The position numbers and the translations under genes are program-made. 64,000 nt of DNA, from positions 1 to 64,000 of the forward strand of contig KN834820.1 of NCBI GenBank assembly GCA_000827265.1, given 5' to 3'. The stretch comes from Collybiopsis luxurians FD-317 M1. Lineage: Eukaryota; Basidiomycota; Agaricomycetes; Agaricales; Omphalotaceae. Under the pieces are notes generated by a model, which made no database searches, was not told the DNA's origin, and worked only from the letters and a program-made list of their open reading frames with translations. Positions within the stretch are counted from its first letter, which is position 1. Every line of letters starts with the position of its first letter. Positions 45,811 to 58,564 of this stretch are shown here, piece after piece.

Positions 45811-47311
45811 TTCCGTGATATCACTTGACCCTCTTTTGTGTCGCTTGAGCTTTCGAGATCTTTACTCTCTTGCTCTTGTCTCCAGAATCTGCGCCAGCCA
45901 AGTCGCGAATTTCCATATGCGGGCCTTTAAGTATCACAATGTATTAGTGCCATTCTTTAACCCAATGCAGATACCCTTTTTTCAACAATTGCAGGTTCGT
46001 CTACCTTTTCTTTCTTTTTTTTTTTGATACCCTTGATTCACTTCTTCGCAGGCTCACACCGGCACTCTTGTCGCAGGTTCCGTCACATCGAAGTTCTTTA
46101 CTTGCAAAACCTACGATTCAGATTTAGATCTATTTTGTTCATTCTCTTCTGCAAACTCCGTTGGTCTATGGCTCCTCGACAATGGTTTTGTCTTCTGTCC
46201 TACCGATAATCAGAGAAGCGTTTTTTCAGCAGATTATACTCGCGTATTGTCTTCTCCGCATCGCTCAGTTTCCTCCGCTCAACAAACATCTGCTCCTCCA
46301 TCCTCTGCCCTTCGCAAACACGAGCCAACCCACCCTCGGGCTTCTGGATATGAGTCGCTTGAAATCACTGAGGTGTGGTCTTTTTCTGCCGCCGACGGTA
46401 GCAAGCCTATTCAGATCATTGCCACCCTCCGTTCACCTCTCGCTGCGGTCTTGACATTCCACTCAAGTACGTGATCGATATTTGTCCTTTTTAGTTTTGG
46501 TAACTCTCTATTCCAGCTTGTGTTGTGAATTTCATGTCGCACAAGGCTGCGTACAGTCTTTTTCCAAAGCTTTCATTTTGGGAGGGTGTCAATCTCTCTC
46601 TTGACCATAGTGACTAACGGCTATTCAGAAGTGGTCCACTCGAGGTTTCGCTCTCATTCCTTGTCCGAACCCTGCTCGTGTGCTATCTGCTACGTCGGAC
46701 CTTTCTCTCTCTTCCACTTGGTGGGTAGGTGATCGCAATTGCTGGGTTGTTCATTTCAAATATGCCCCTGGTGGTCTTCCTCCTCCTGACCATTTGCGAT
46801 TGAACAGTTGGAAAATCTTCTACAGTACCCACGGCACCCATCTATCATTCTCATCTACCACTCTCAACGATGCCCTGGATTCTACTCAGTTGCTTTTGTC
46901 GGAGTCTGAGGTTGCCTCTATTAGATCCATTGCCAACCATTTCAGGCCCAAAGCTGCTAGGTATATATATCTCATTCTTCTTTCTCTTTTGACTTATTCT
47001 TCTTTATCAGCTGTTCTACACTTTTGTCCTGTTTACAAAATTATTGTTTTCCCGGTCATAATACCAATCCTCGCGCTCTGTCCATTACAAAACAAATTTT
47101 TAATCGATTTGCTACTCAAGGCCCTCCTCACCTTGGGTCTCTGTCAGTTGCCCAACAGTTTTATTCTTTTTTATTGGTCCTCATTGTTGACCAGCTCCCT
47201 GCATGTCTGGTTAGTGCCGTTGAACTCCAATTTGTATTTTTTGCTGACACACATTCTCTCAGTTACATTCTGCTATCTTTTCTCACTCTCGTGACGATTG
47301 TCCATGTCTAG
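45811..47311 (+). CDS. F-box protein with nucleotidyltransferase-like segment
   Basis: Exon pieces join as 45,811-45,993 (F-box: ISLDPLLCRLSFRDLYSLAL and VSRICASQVANF), 46,052-46,468, about 46,517-46,600 and about 46,629-46,962. After the F-box, the segment GTLVAGSVTSKFFTCKTY and SDLDLFC resembles the G-S...D-x-D pattern of nucleotidyltransferase folds. This is a combination I recall from agaricomycete hypothetical proteins, not a demonstrated activity. Later pieces include VVNFMSHKAAYSLFPKL, KWSTRGFALIPCPNP and a region ending HFRPKAAR. Further C-terminal sequence may lie at 47,024-47,311 (NPRALSITKQIFNRF). F-box proteins usually recruit substrates to SCF ubiquitin ligases. It sits in a cluster of transposon-linked genes and may be cargo. 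Confidence 0.5.
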
Positions 47312-47622
47312 AGGTAGTGCTCTGTGTACCATACCAACTTTCAGATCGCCAAGATAGGGATGATATTATGCGACAAATGGTTCATCTTCAATTCTTTTGC
47401 ATTTATGTAGATGTATGGTCTGATCCTTAAGTTCCCCTTCTCTATATACTGTATATCCTCTTGTGTCGCTCATTTTGTACTGTTCTTTCTTGTACTGTCT
47501 TGTCTTAAGTATATGCTCAATAAATGGTTCGCTTGTTTTGATGTCACAGTTGTAATTCAATTCCAAGTTTGGCAAATACATCAAAACAACTGTTGCTTGT
47601 ATGCGTCACTCATCTTTGGTTC

Positions 47623-48640
47623 TTACTGAGCCACATCCATCTTTGCTTTATCACTAACCACCAAACGCTTCAACTTTTTCCTGGCTTCCTCCACATTTGC
47701 CTCGTCCTTGTCATCAAATGCCGACCGCTTTTTCAACTGGACACCTGCATTCGTTGGCATCTTTCCTTGTATCTGAGCTTTTATCCAATTCTGTGAAGAA
47801 TCAGCGCTTTGTAACCAGAAAGGTGGTTTTTCTTCTCTCACCTGGGTATGACTCCCATCCAGGAGAGTCACTGCTCTTAGTACCAGAAATGCCCGCAACC
47901 CTTGTTTCATCGGCACGGCCATAATGCTGAATGCTATGTCCACTATATCTCCTACATGGATCTTGTCTGGTTTGATACTGTAAGTCCTGCTCTTGATGTC
48001 AGATACGCTCTTTCCCAATATTCGTGTTTACCTTTTTTCTCCATCTTGCTCATGTTTTTCTTCACCGTAGTCTACGACATTCTCTGTTCCATGGACAAAA
48101 TGGCTGTCTTCAGTATTCATACTCTCAATCCTTCCCTGTGGATCCACTTCAGGAAGCGGAGCATACCACTCCATTGTCGGTGCCTCCCACTTTGGAGTGA
48201 AAATTTGATTTCCAAACTCGAGCATGCATTTACCTCCGTTCTCCTTCACTTTGAACCTGTCCAGGTTTCCCACTTGTCTTGCAAATACAGCATATACCTC
48301 GATAATTGTGTCGATATCTTTGTCGAACCTCTTGCTCCTGAGTCTGGATATGGTGATTGTCTGTTTCAGATGCTGTATCTGTTTATTACGCCTACCCATT
48401 GTGAGTCCATGTTTATTTGTTCCTCCAATTCACTTACTTGATCTCATTTATTGGTGGCAGCCATTTTTCTTCTACTACCCCTTGGATGTGAAGCTGAATT
48501 TCCTCTCTCTCGTATCATTCTCTAAGCCACGTCATATGCCACGCTGGAGGTTCTGTGAATTTATGGACCTCAATAAAAGTTTCCCATTGATCGGTCTGTT
48601 TCCATATGCATTTTAGTACGCCTCTCGCTCTCTCTCGCAA
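47623..48640 (-). CDS. Hypothetical protein of a repeat-associated agaricomycete family
   Basis: Two exons are clear on the minus strand: 48,028-48,399 (IIEVYAVFARQVGNLDRFKV, FGNQIFTPKWEAPTMEWYAP, HFVHGTENVVDYGE) and 47,623-48,018 (IKPDKIHVGDIVDIAFSIMA, LVLRAVTLLDGSH, then a Lys/Glu-rich tail). The VGDIVD...VLRAVTLL pattern is familiar from many agaricomycete hypothetical proteins that occur in multiple copies. Its function is unknown. The 5' end is not certain and may reach about 48,800. It is convergent with the F-box gene and lies among pyrimidine-rich introns. Confidence 0.45.
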
Positions 48641-49802
48641 GTGTAATATTGACTTACCTTGCACAGATCTCTCACTTGCATCTGCATCGGCCTATCCTTT
48701 TCTCTGCTTGCCTGTATTGTTGCGAGGCTCACTCCTGTTGATCTGTTAGTATTCTCTACCCTCGGGTACCATTTTCCGCTCACCGCTTGCCAACTCATCA
48801 TACAATTTGTCGAGCATTGCTGGACACCAGTCGCTAAACTTCCTACTTACCTTTTATATCCCTTTGTACTTCATCAGTTTGCTGGCATCACACAACACTC
48901 TTTTCTTTTCTTTCATTTATTCTTCCTTTTTGGTACTTTCAGTTTCCATACCTCTCAGTTGCGTTGCTGCTTCGAGATCCTCTCTTTTACTTCTGTGTCA
49001 TGTTTACTGTTTCATCTGCACTCCCAGATCACATCCTTCCTCACTGCCCTAGTCTGGGCCCTCACCCCTGCCCTGACCCTTTGCCTGTATTACATTTTTT
49101 ATATGTTTCTTGCTCATTTTGCTTGTTGTTACTGATTTGCCCTTAATTACTTGCTTTTAATATACTTCCTTTCTGTCTTCCGCTGTTGCCTCAGCATTCT
49201 TGCCTTGTCTCACCCAGACCATCACCTATACTCCTTCCTCCTCCCTGTCTATCTTCAACATCAATATTTATGTCCTTTCAGTTTTTTTCCATGTTCAAGG
49301 TAATGAGGAGCTGCAATGCTCCGAGGTGTTTCATTTTGGGGTTGCCGTTCCCAGATCTTACATTGTCCATTGCGCCTCATGCTTCTTTCTTTCTCTTTTC
49401 CTTTTTTGTTTACTGTACCGCTGTTCTGGTCCTGTCTCGTTGCAGTATTAATGTGTCTAAGGGTGTTTTCCCTTTATTTAATCTTCCCTCTGCTCTTTCA
49501 CCTGCTATCCACCTCCTGCTATCTGCTCTTCCTTGTCTTAGTTGATTTTTAAAATATGTCTCTGTGCGTGTGTCCCTTATTCTCTGTTTTTCTTTTCTTT
49601 CTTTTTTTGTGTGCCTCTCAATTTTTTCTGCAATACTCATGTTTGTGTTTCTACCTCTGGATACATCTTGCAGTTTGCGTTGTTTGGCTTGAAGTCTCAA
49701 ACTGACATCGAAATATCCTCCATCTTTGTACACGTGTGTTTATTTCAATTCTTTTTATTTTATTTTGTTTCCTTTCTTACATTGACTCCTCTAACTCAAC
49801 TC

Positions 49803-52800
49803 CATAGTGACTCTGATTTGTCTGAAGTGCAGCTTTCTATGTCCCGCTCTTCTTCCCCTTCCAACTGTGCATCGTCTGCATGTACTTCCTCAGCTGTCGG
49901 TGAGTTTCCCCCTCCTCCCTCCACACAACACTTATTCAATCCATTTTTGGCACTTTCCTTTTTCTTTTTTTTCCCATTTTTTGACCTCTTCTTCATTTTC
50001 AGATAAAGACAAGCATATTGCGCATTTCGCTCTGTCTCCTTTGTTGGCCCAAAATGATGCTAGCTGTACTCCTGTTCTTCCTGCAAGTACAGTGGATGCT
50101 GGATCTCACCTTTCCCATTCTATCAATACTTCTGAACTAGGTTCTTTCAAAATCATTCCACTGGCGGATGTGGAAGGCTCACCGGTGATTGATCGTACCG
50201 TTGACACTGACATAGCTCATTCTCCAGCCGTGTCCTGCAACGATACCGTTGGTCTTCCTCAACCTTCTTCTCCCAGTTCTCCTGATAATATTTCTTGTGA
50301 TCTTCTTGGACATCCGATGTCTTCTTGTTCCTCTACTCCTATGTCATTGTGTCCCCAGGTTGAAGTATCTGCTTACTCTGCTTCTGGAACTTCTGTGGTT
50401 GCTCATAAACAATCTGCGTGAGTGTCCCTCCTACTCTATTATCTCCCAATTCACCAATTCTCCCTCAGACCTTCACCTCCTCCTTTGGAAAAATCCCCTG
50501 CTGATGACGCTGCAAATTCACATTCTAAGCATTTGAAAATGGTTCCTACCAATTCCAGTTCATCGCAGTCTCGTCTCATTGTTCCCAGCTACATCTGGAT
50601 CAAAGGCATTAAATTCATTCCTTCTCCTGATCTCACTCTTGATGCTCTGAATGGTTCTCCGAATTCTCCTCACTCCATTTGCGACGGCAAGCCTATCGAC
50701 GCTAATGCGACAGAAACCTCTATGGTCATTGATGCACCTACCTCATCTGAAGTTCATCCCCTTATATCCAATGAATACTTCGACACCCTCAATATTGACC
50801 TGCCTGAATGTCTAGATGGCATTCCTGCCCTTCAGCCACAGCTCTCTCCTGCCAGTCAATCCTGTTCTGGTGAGACTCCTCGCGTTCACTCTGCCTTTTC
50901 ACTGGCTCCGTGGATTGTTGACTCTCTGACCCATGCTGAATATTATTCAGCCAGTCCTTTAAAAGAGTCCCCCTCCATTAATCGACATTCAATCAGTCCC
51001 TCAAAAGTAAATCGTCAATCGGGTACTCCTTCAAAAGGATCTGAGGCCTGACTGGCCGCAATTACTAGAACCCTCAATGATCGCAGTGACACGCCGAGTA
51101 GCATTTCTGGCCGGCCAATTAATCCTTCAATTAACTCTGTCTCCCCTTCGTATTTTCATTTGCCCAGTACTCAAGTTGCTGGATCTGGGCATTTCATTAG
51201 TACCAGACTGTCCTCCTTCCATGCAGGACCAGCTCCGGTTTCCATTTGAGGATCTTCTTCTGATGTGAACCTGGATCTGTCTGCTGCTGATAGCGCTTAT
51301 CTGAAAGAGTATCTTCCTGGTGACACCTACTCCGTAGATGCTGATTCAGTCTATGACTGTCACCATCCTTCTCCGTCCGCTGAAGAGGCACCTCTGTTCA
51401 ATGATGGAGGCTTGGGCACTACTGGTTGTCTGCAACAGCAGCTCATTGCCCCTGAGCTTATAGATACCTATTGTAATGTCAAAAATAGGCTGTAAGTTTC
51501 TGTTCTTTTACATGTATAGGTTTTTTTCAGAACTCTTTCTTCTCTAGAATGCCTGTAGTGTACCCAATTTCATCCAGCGGTGTTCCAACTGATCATTTTG
51601 ACTGGATGTCCTTTTCTGATGTCTTTTCTCATGTGAACCCATCATTACGCAGGTACATTTTCTTCTCCTTGTGGAAATCAGCTTTCATATATATTGATCT
51701 TTCATTGCAGGAGTTTGTTCAATGTGATCATGTTTTCTAGCCGCGCTTGTTGGATCAACCCATCGAGGGCCAATCCTTCCTGTGTTTCTGTTGTAACCAC
51801 TGATAAGGGCCCTTGTTTAACACCCATGGAAGATACTCATTTCTTGGCTGTCTTCATTACTTCAGGCATTGTTAAACAGTCTCACATTTACAATCCTGTA
51901 ACATTCGAGAGTCCTTCATTGTTAACTAAATGCATCTTACGCCAGCTGGATTTGTCCCCCTTTGAACAAGAAACTCAGCTCATGCTTGGCTTCTTCGGCG
52001 CCGCTCTGGGCTTTACCGAATTTGCCCTGAGCGTATCTGAAGGTGTCCTTAGTTTCATGTCAATGCAAAGATTCCCAAATGAAGTGAAATCCGGTAATCC
52101 CAATGATTATGCTCCCACTATTCCAAGTCTGTATTGCCTCCTTTTTTGCATTTGTATTGACATTTACATTTGTATCCAGTTAAGATGTGCCCTCGTTCTG
52201 CATTCTATGCAGAAAACAATCCCAGGCTAAAGCTATGGGCTCACTTTCCTTACGCTGCTCCTTTCCGCTCGCCAAGTATGACCTCTTCTTTTTTGTTCAT
52301 GCAATTTCCTGATCATATTTTGTTTCTAGTTCCCATTTATGACAGTCGCACTACTGGTCTCGAAACTGGTTTTGAAGCTTCGCCAAATCAACTGCATGAA
52401 CTAGGCTTCGGTAGTTATCCTTTGTTCAATGGGGGCATGGTTGATCTCCCTCAAGGGTCTATTGTGTCTGTGGGATACACAGCTCACTCTTTCCCAACCT
52501 TGCACCACTATCGCCACATAGCCTCCACTTTATTGTTGAACTTGGCTTTCGTCCTCCTCCTCTCTTTGCCCCCTGGTATTGCAGATACATACCTGGCTTC
52601 TAGCAATTCTGCTTTGCCTTCACATTTGAATCCCCATGCAGCCTCCTCTTCTGTGTCTCCTCGCAGCACTCAAAATTGTCCTGCATTTTTTTCAGCGCCA
52701 TCCCCTTTGCAGGGAAATCCTCATTGCCATGTTGAATCCCCTTTGCGTCAATCCTTGGCCACTCGTTGTTGCAGATCTGCTGCTCCGGTGCCCTTTTTTG

Positions 52801-52963
52801 CACTGCATTGGGCATTTATACATTGCCCTCTAGTCGTCATTCTTCACTCCCTGTTCCTCACCTTCCCAATACTGCGCGCATACCTTCTGTTGAACCTGCT
52901 GTTGAATCTGCCAGTGCAGAGGATGAACCTGAGGTTGTTGAATACTATGAAGATTGGCATTAA
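49803..52963 (+). CDS. Ser/Pro-rich hypothetical protein, second repeat-associated family
   Basis: A series of plus-strand exon-like blocks: Ser/Thr/Pro-rich pieces at 49,807-50,421 and 50,422-51,051 (SIWIKGIKFIPSPDLTLDAL-like), an acidic block at 51,265-51,495, and a structured part at 51,700-52,600. The structured part contains FLAVFITSGIVKQSH, LGFFGAALGFTEFALSV, VPIYDSRTTG, LPQGSIVSVGYTAHSF and ALSLPPGI-like segments. The block VPIYD...L....G.V.VGYTA recurs in many agaricomycete hypothetical proteins. The final exon ends VVEYYEDWH at 52,963. Internal TGA codons separate some blocks (for example at about 51,049), either introns or decay. No known domain explains its role. Confidence 0.4.
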
Positions 52964-53059
52964 GATATTGACAGGCCTTTTAGTGTTCTCTCTCTTTTAT
53001 CTATGTACCAATTTCTGCTTCCCATCTACGTTCTAGTGTATATTCCATTTAATCTGTAT

Positions 53060-54150
53060 CTCTTGTCTCTACGTATACACTTTATGTCTTGCATTTTTGT
53101 TGTTCATTTTCTTATTTATTCTCTTTGTTTTTTTTTTGTTTTTTTTTTTGGGGTGTGAGAGAGCTCCGCTAAGGATCCTCTCATCTCCCTTTTTTTTTTT
53201 TTTCTTGTTTTCTTGGTCGTTGCCTATCTTCAGAGCTTTATCTCTCTCAATATACTGTGTCAGTATCATAGGATAGCAAATTTACGTACTTGTTTGTTGT
53301 TGTTAGTGGCACACTGCTCACAGCTGATATTTTCATTCCGATCCTTGTCCACTGACTCTGCTCTTCACTGTCCAATGATCCAATGCCAGGTCTTTCTTCA
53401 ACTGTTATCTCTGCAGTTGGCATCATCACTGTCTGCACTTAATTATCCATTTTTGTTCCATATCCGATGAGCTGGTACCAGACCCTGTCCTTCGCGAAGT
53501 ACTACACCTACCAATGCTTGGTCTAATTCACATTGCAAATTCGTGCCCCATAACAATCTATACACTGTGATCAGTGTGTCCCTCATGATGAGCGGCATGG
53601 AGTGGCAGTACTTAGCCCAGTAAGAGGGTTGCACTCTACACTTCATCTCCCTTCTACCATTCTATGGTCTAGATGCGCTTGCTGCATGGTCCCTGGCGTG
53701 ATTCTCATTAACCCTTCCAATCTTGATTCTTAGGCGAGGGGTAGGGGGGTGCTCTGTTGCTCTCTGAGTCCTCATTTCCATATACCAATCTGTCATCTTG
53801 CGTCGTTCGCTGTCTCATTAGACGTACATCCTTTACATTGCTCCAACATTTTTATTCTCTTCTTTATTCTCTTTGGACCCTTCTCTCACCTCAATCCTGG
53901 TTTCTTGCTACAAGATCTCATCTCCCTTACTCAGTCTTTCCCAATTCCTGAGGACGTCAGCCCACTCTCTATTGGATATTTCAGCGATCTCTCTGTGCAT
54001 GTCTATATCTGCGCTCTTTTTCCTTCTTTGGTTCATATTGCATTTCATTTTTTACTGACAGACTTAACCCAATCTCCAGGTGCAGTATTGCATTCATTCT
54101 ATTATGTCTCTGGTTGCTCTACCGCCGCTTCCATAAATCTCTATTTACTT
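53060..54150. other. Pyrimidine-rich spacer without an assigned gene
   Basis: Long T and C runs dominate the plus strand (for example 53,118-53,210). Two small minus-strand frames (53,247-53,438 and 53,443-53,646) have no recognisable motif. Nothing else could be supported. Confidence 0.35.
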
Positions 54151-54241
54151 TGTGGCTACTAACTCTGTCTTTTTTGTGCTATACTCAGTAAGAACTTGCC
54201 TCCTTCGATGCGCCTTGACTCAAATTCCTTTCTTTGCAGTA

Positions 54242-55620
54242 ATGACTCTGACTCTCAATTCTGCACAACAAGCCATCATAGACTGTGTTGTCTCTCACCA
54301 TTCCTCGAACAACGATGTTCAACTTCTGCTCATTGTCACTGGTGCTTTGCGCACAGGTAAAACTGAAGTCCTGCAAAGTATCTATACCCATTTCCAGTCT
54401 GCCTCTATGATGCATGTTGTATTCAAGGGGGCGCCCAGCACTCAGGCTGCCGGTCTGATTTCTGGATACCCTATTACTTCCAGTGCCGCTAGTTTGCGAG
54501 CCATTCACAGTAAAACTCTCTTTCTCATTGACGAAGCAGTGTCCCTGGAGAGCTACCTCATTGTGTCAATGTCCGACTCGCTGCAAAAAACTGCTCTTCC
54601 TTTTCAAAAAACATTGTTTTTTGGAGGCACTGATGTTGTTCTCTTTCTTGATATTTTTGGCTATTCTGATGCTCACTACCCTCTGTGGCTTCCATGCATC
54701 GATGATTCCCACCCAATTCTCTTCAACTTCACCTCTCACATGCATCTTCCTGACTGTGTTACTCCTTTCGATAATCACTGGTTGCACTTCACATTGAGTA
54801 TGCAGCCTCTGCCAAATTGCCCTATCTCAGTCCCCGATATGTCTGTTATGCTGTCGCATGATTTTGTCCACTTGCTGTGGTCCTCTGAGCCTGGTCTAAA
54901 GATTATCACATCTTCTACAATCGATACCCGGAAATGGAACAAGATCGCTGCAGATAAATTTGCTGCCTCGTCTGCCTCTGTTCTATACCATTCATATTTG
55001 ATTGATAGATGTGTCAATCTCAAGCTCAACTGTCTCAATGTGCATGAATTGGGCACTGTTTTGGACTTCATGTCGATGGCTGGCCGCGTCACCAACTGCA
55101 TTCCTGTCTGTGTCAGGATGCCTGTCACCATTGTTGGAGGATCGAACAACCAGCTTTGGGGTGAATTGTAGACATCGTCTTGGACAAATGTGACTCGCAT
55201 TTTTTCAACTGACCTCATAATTGCAAAGTCTCTCTTAACTATCTTCCGTCATCTCTTGTTGTCTGCTTGCACCCCAGTCTTGAAAACAGGAGTCAACAGC
55301 TTGTCACAGTCCAGCCTTCTATGTTTCATTTAGAGGTTCCCAATCCACTTCATATAAATGGTGAATGGTTGATTGTTTTCCATCGCCAACTAGGTATAAT
55401 TCCTAGATTTGCACTGTTGGAAAAGGAATGCGTGGGTCAAGCTTTCGAATGAGTTATAATTGATACAGATAAAGGTCTACTTTGTTATCATTCACTTCCT
55501 TTTTTGTTTAGCTGTGTTATTTCTCCCGCTCGTATATCTGTATCTTCCCCCATCTCTGCTGCTGATATCCATGAAGCTTTGTCTTCCTCTCGCGATGTCC
55601 CTGACATATGGTCTTTCATT
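54242..55620 (+). CDS. PIF1/RRM3-type helicase (transposon-associated), probably decayed
   Basis: Opens LNSAQQAIIDCVVSHHSS, then Walker A GALRTGKTEV (GxxxxGKT), APSTQAAGLI (motif Ia), Walker B LFLIDEAVSL, a motif III-like block around VVLFLDIFGYSD, IITSSTIDTRKWNKIAADKF, VTIVGGSNNQLWGEL (the position of the NG-type motif in this group), FHRQLGIIPRFALLEKECVG (RRQLPL..AFTDYKxQG region) and ADIHEALSSSRDVPDIW (motif VI YVALSR region). The order fits a superfamily 1B helicase of the kind scattered through basidiomycete repeats. Motifs V and VI have lost key residues, with no Arg in the LSR position, so activity is doubtful. Introns or frame breaks lie after 55,171 and 55,452. It differs from the Helitron helicase at 61-63 kb. 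Confidence 0.55.
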
Positions 55621-56169
55621 ACTTCAACTGTATAGCTTTTGTACCTATACATGTATATATATTTTCTTGTTGTTCTTTTACCCCAGTATTTTAATTTGTT
55701 CAATATCTTGACTTACCATATCATCAATGTAATATTTTATCATGCGCTTCTCTGGTTTTGCAGTAGTCGCTCAGTTCTTGAGTGCCTAAATTCTTGTTTC
55801 CAAATGTACATGTTCCTCTGCTTACATTCCTTCAGCAGTTGACGTTGCTTCTTCTATTCTCCGTGGCTTTTACAGTCAGGTTCTATTCCCATTTAGTGGC
55901 TAATTAATTCTTTGCTTCTTCGACACGGCATCTAGTCCATGCCTCACTGGCATTTTCAACTCCCTTGCTCCAGCTTGCGCAACTATATCTATACCGTCTT
56001 ATATGTCAGTATTGCATTGGCCTCTGCGATAATGTCTGGCTTTCCCTCCCTCAATGTCTTGAATGCTATTCACCAAGCAGAGCAAGCTCCTGATACGGCG
56101 AGTTTATCCTAAACTGCAACGGCAACACCAGTATCTCATGTTTTTTTTTTTCTATAGCCTACCTCTAGA

Positions 56170-56628
56170 ATGTTCCATATCCTGGTTATGCACCCCAATG
56201 CAGATGAGCCTCTGAGACAACCTGTCAGGGTTGATCTTGCACCCGGCCTACCTGTCCCTGCCGGTTGCAGTGCTTGGCTCGTGTCCTTGAACAAGGTTCT
56301 CAAAGGTTCAGTGTATCTCTCCAAAAATGCCAAGACAGGTCTACTCGCCATGCTGCAATCTATGGAAGACCATTCGGTTTCCAGTATTATACTGCTGTGC
56401 ATTTTCAGAGAACTGCCGTTTACTCTTCCTGTTTGCACCGATCTCTCTGCATGTACCCGCAGTCTTTCTACAAGATACTGGACCTCTCATGCTATTGCAC
56501 TTGCTTTGGACTCAAGCGGCAAATTACAGAGTGTAAACAGCAATGACAAATTGCTCATATGGTCCTGGTTCTGTCAGTATGTTGATTTGCTTCCAGAATT
56601 ACTGTCCCTGTTAATAACTCATGATTAA
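56170..56628 (+). other. Unrecognised 152-codon frame
   Basis: Reads MFHILVMHPNADEPLRQPV and LPVPAGCSAWLVSLNKVL, then a Ser/Leu-rich remainder. It lies after an acceptor-like polypyrimidine tract (TTTTTTTTTTTCTATAG) and may be an exon of a gene spread over 55.7-57.0 kb. No domain is recognised. The following 800 bp (56,650-57,480) show no supported gene. Confidence 0.25.
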
Positions 56629-57481
56629 TGTCCAGTAAATCGTGCACTCATGACTGAACAATGGTGTGTGTTTGGCTACTGGTTGTTTAGTCTTGCTATG
56701 TTAGTCTCTTCTGGTCAGTTTCAGTAGTAACCCATCTAAAACACTTGATTGCCATGTATGTCTGTCCATAGAGTCTATGCCATGTATGATACAGTTTGTA
56801 CTTCGCACAGTGGCTTTATCTACTTACAAATATATCAATTGCGTTCCATCCATTTGTATAATCACATGCTTCCCTGTTATTTTGAAGTTGAACTCTATCT
56901 CGTTCTGTGTTGGTGCCAATGATATTGCCTGTATCTCCTCAGACCTGTAAGTTATTCCTGGTATATTCTCAAACTAATACTGCTTCTTTACTCTGCTGTT
57001 GCTTTTAGTATCTCATTCATCATACTCCCTTGGTCAATCTACCATACGCCTAGGTGATTCATTTGTGTGCCTCCCGTGTACTAATATTTGTCTGATTTTA
57101 TAGGTTTCTTGTACTGTGCTGCCCATGTTTGCAGTGTCCTACATCGGTGTTGACTTGTGCAATGTCCGTGTTCTAGTATCTATGCTTTCAGCATGTAAAG
57201 TCTGTGTATACTGGTCCCGTTCATTTGTCACCTGTAACGCATTCATTGCACCTCAATACTCTATGCACATCTGTGTAGAGCTATTGCCTTCTCATTTCTG
57301 TTTTAGATGGTGGTTCTGTCTCAAATTTGCTGTGTTTGTGCCATGTAATCGTGTATACAATTATGTGCAGTCTGTACATCTGTCCTGTTCTAATGGCATG
57401 ATATCGATAAACTGAGAATATCTTGGGGGTGGATGTCCACCCAAAGTCACATATGGCTCACTCTGCTCGTCTTTTCAAGCT

Positions 57482-58564
57482 GTGTATCCTACTCCACCTA
57501 CTCTGTCTCCTGCTATGTCCAAGTTCAAGCTTAATCCAAAATCTTCCTCCTGTAAAATGTCCCTTCCTTCCTCAGATTTCACTTTTTCAATGAAGGAACT
57601 TTCGGACAGTCCTACAACGAGTAACAATCCTCACTCTGATGTTATGCCAGACACAGATGATTTTCTGCCCAAGCCTATATGTCAAGACCATGTCGACAAT
57701 GTTATACGTCGGTTTGCTGCTGCAAGCCATCCTTCCAAATTCGAGGAAGGTGGATGTTCAGTATGTGGTCAATTATGCGTGTTGTCTGATTTGTCGGCCC
57801 TCTCGAAGATTGCAAATATGATTCATATCCTCGAGGCTGATGGTGTAACTAGACAGCCCAGATTGAGTCTCACCGAACCCGTTCAAGAGCGAAAAGGTCC
57901 CATGCTTGATAGTACCTGTAACAGAATGGTGTGCTCCTCTTGTAGATTGTCTATCCACCAGGGAAAGGTTCCTCAATATGCTTTATGCAAGGGCTTATGG
58001 TTAGGTGAAGTTCCTCCGGAACTGCAGGAACTCACATTTTATGAATGTATTTTAATTTCTTGTGTGCGCCATTCAAAATGCTTTATTTGCATTCAGCAAG
58101 GATGCATGAAAGGTGAACATAGCAAACTCATCACTAATGTTATCGCTTATGAAAATCCTACACCTAAAATCTATGATGTTCTTCCTCCCCCAAGAGAGGA
58201 TGTCAGTGAAGTGCTTGCTGTTATGTTCTCTGGTCCATGTAAACCTACCAATGATGAATATAAAAGATCCCTTTTATTTGTTAGATGGAATAAAGTGGCT
58301 AGGGCAATTCAGTGGTTGATTCTGAATCACTTGGACTATGCAGATGTTACCTTCTCACCAGAAAACCTAGAGGGTTATGGCTCCAATGTTCCAATTGTGG
58401 CTGTAGAGTACTTTTGTAAGGAATCTAATCAGACTGCAGAGGGAGTAAGTGTACATGATGATTTGGATGATGATGGTATTGAAGGTGAAGATTGCATCTT
58501 TACCATTCATGGAATTGTTGGTGAAGACCTGGAGAATATGTCATCAGAACAGATCCATGCCTGA
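57482..58564 (+). pseudogene. Helitron DUF6570 region
   Basis: A disordered Ser/Pro-rich start leads to the zinc-ribbon-like pairs CSVCGQLC (about residue 92) and CSSC (about 153). These are followed by LPPPREDVSEVLAVMFSGP and KRSLLFVRWNKVARAIQWLI, then LNHLDYADV, the defining DUF6570 blocks. This domain precedes Rep in many fungal Helitrons; its role is not known. The frame ends in TGA at 58,562, directly followed in the same frame by ALQHLDGEG. Arg is usual at that place, so this is probably a CGA-to-TGA change rather than a true end. Confidence 0.75.
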
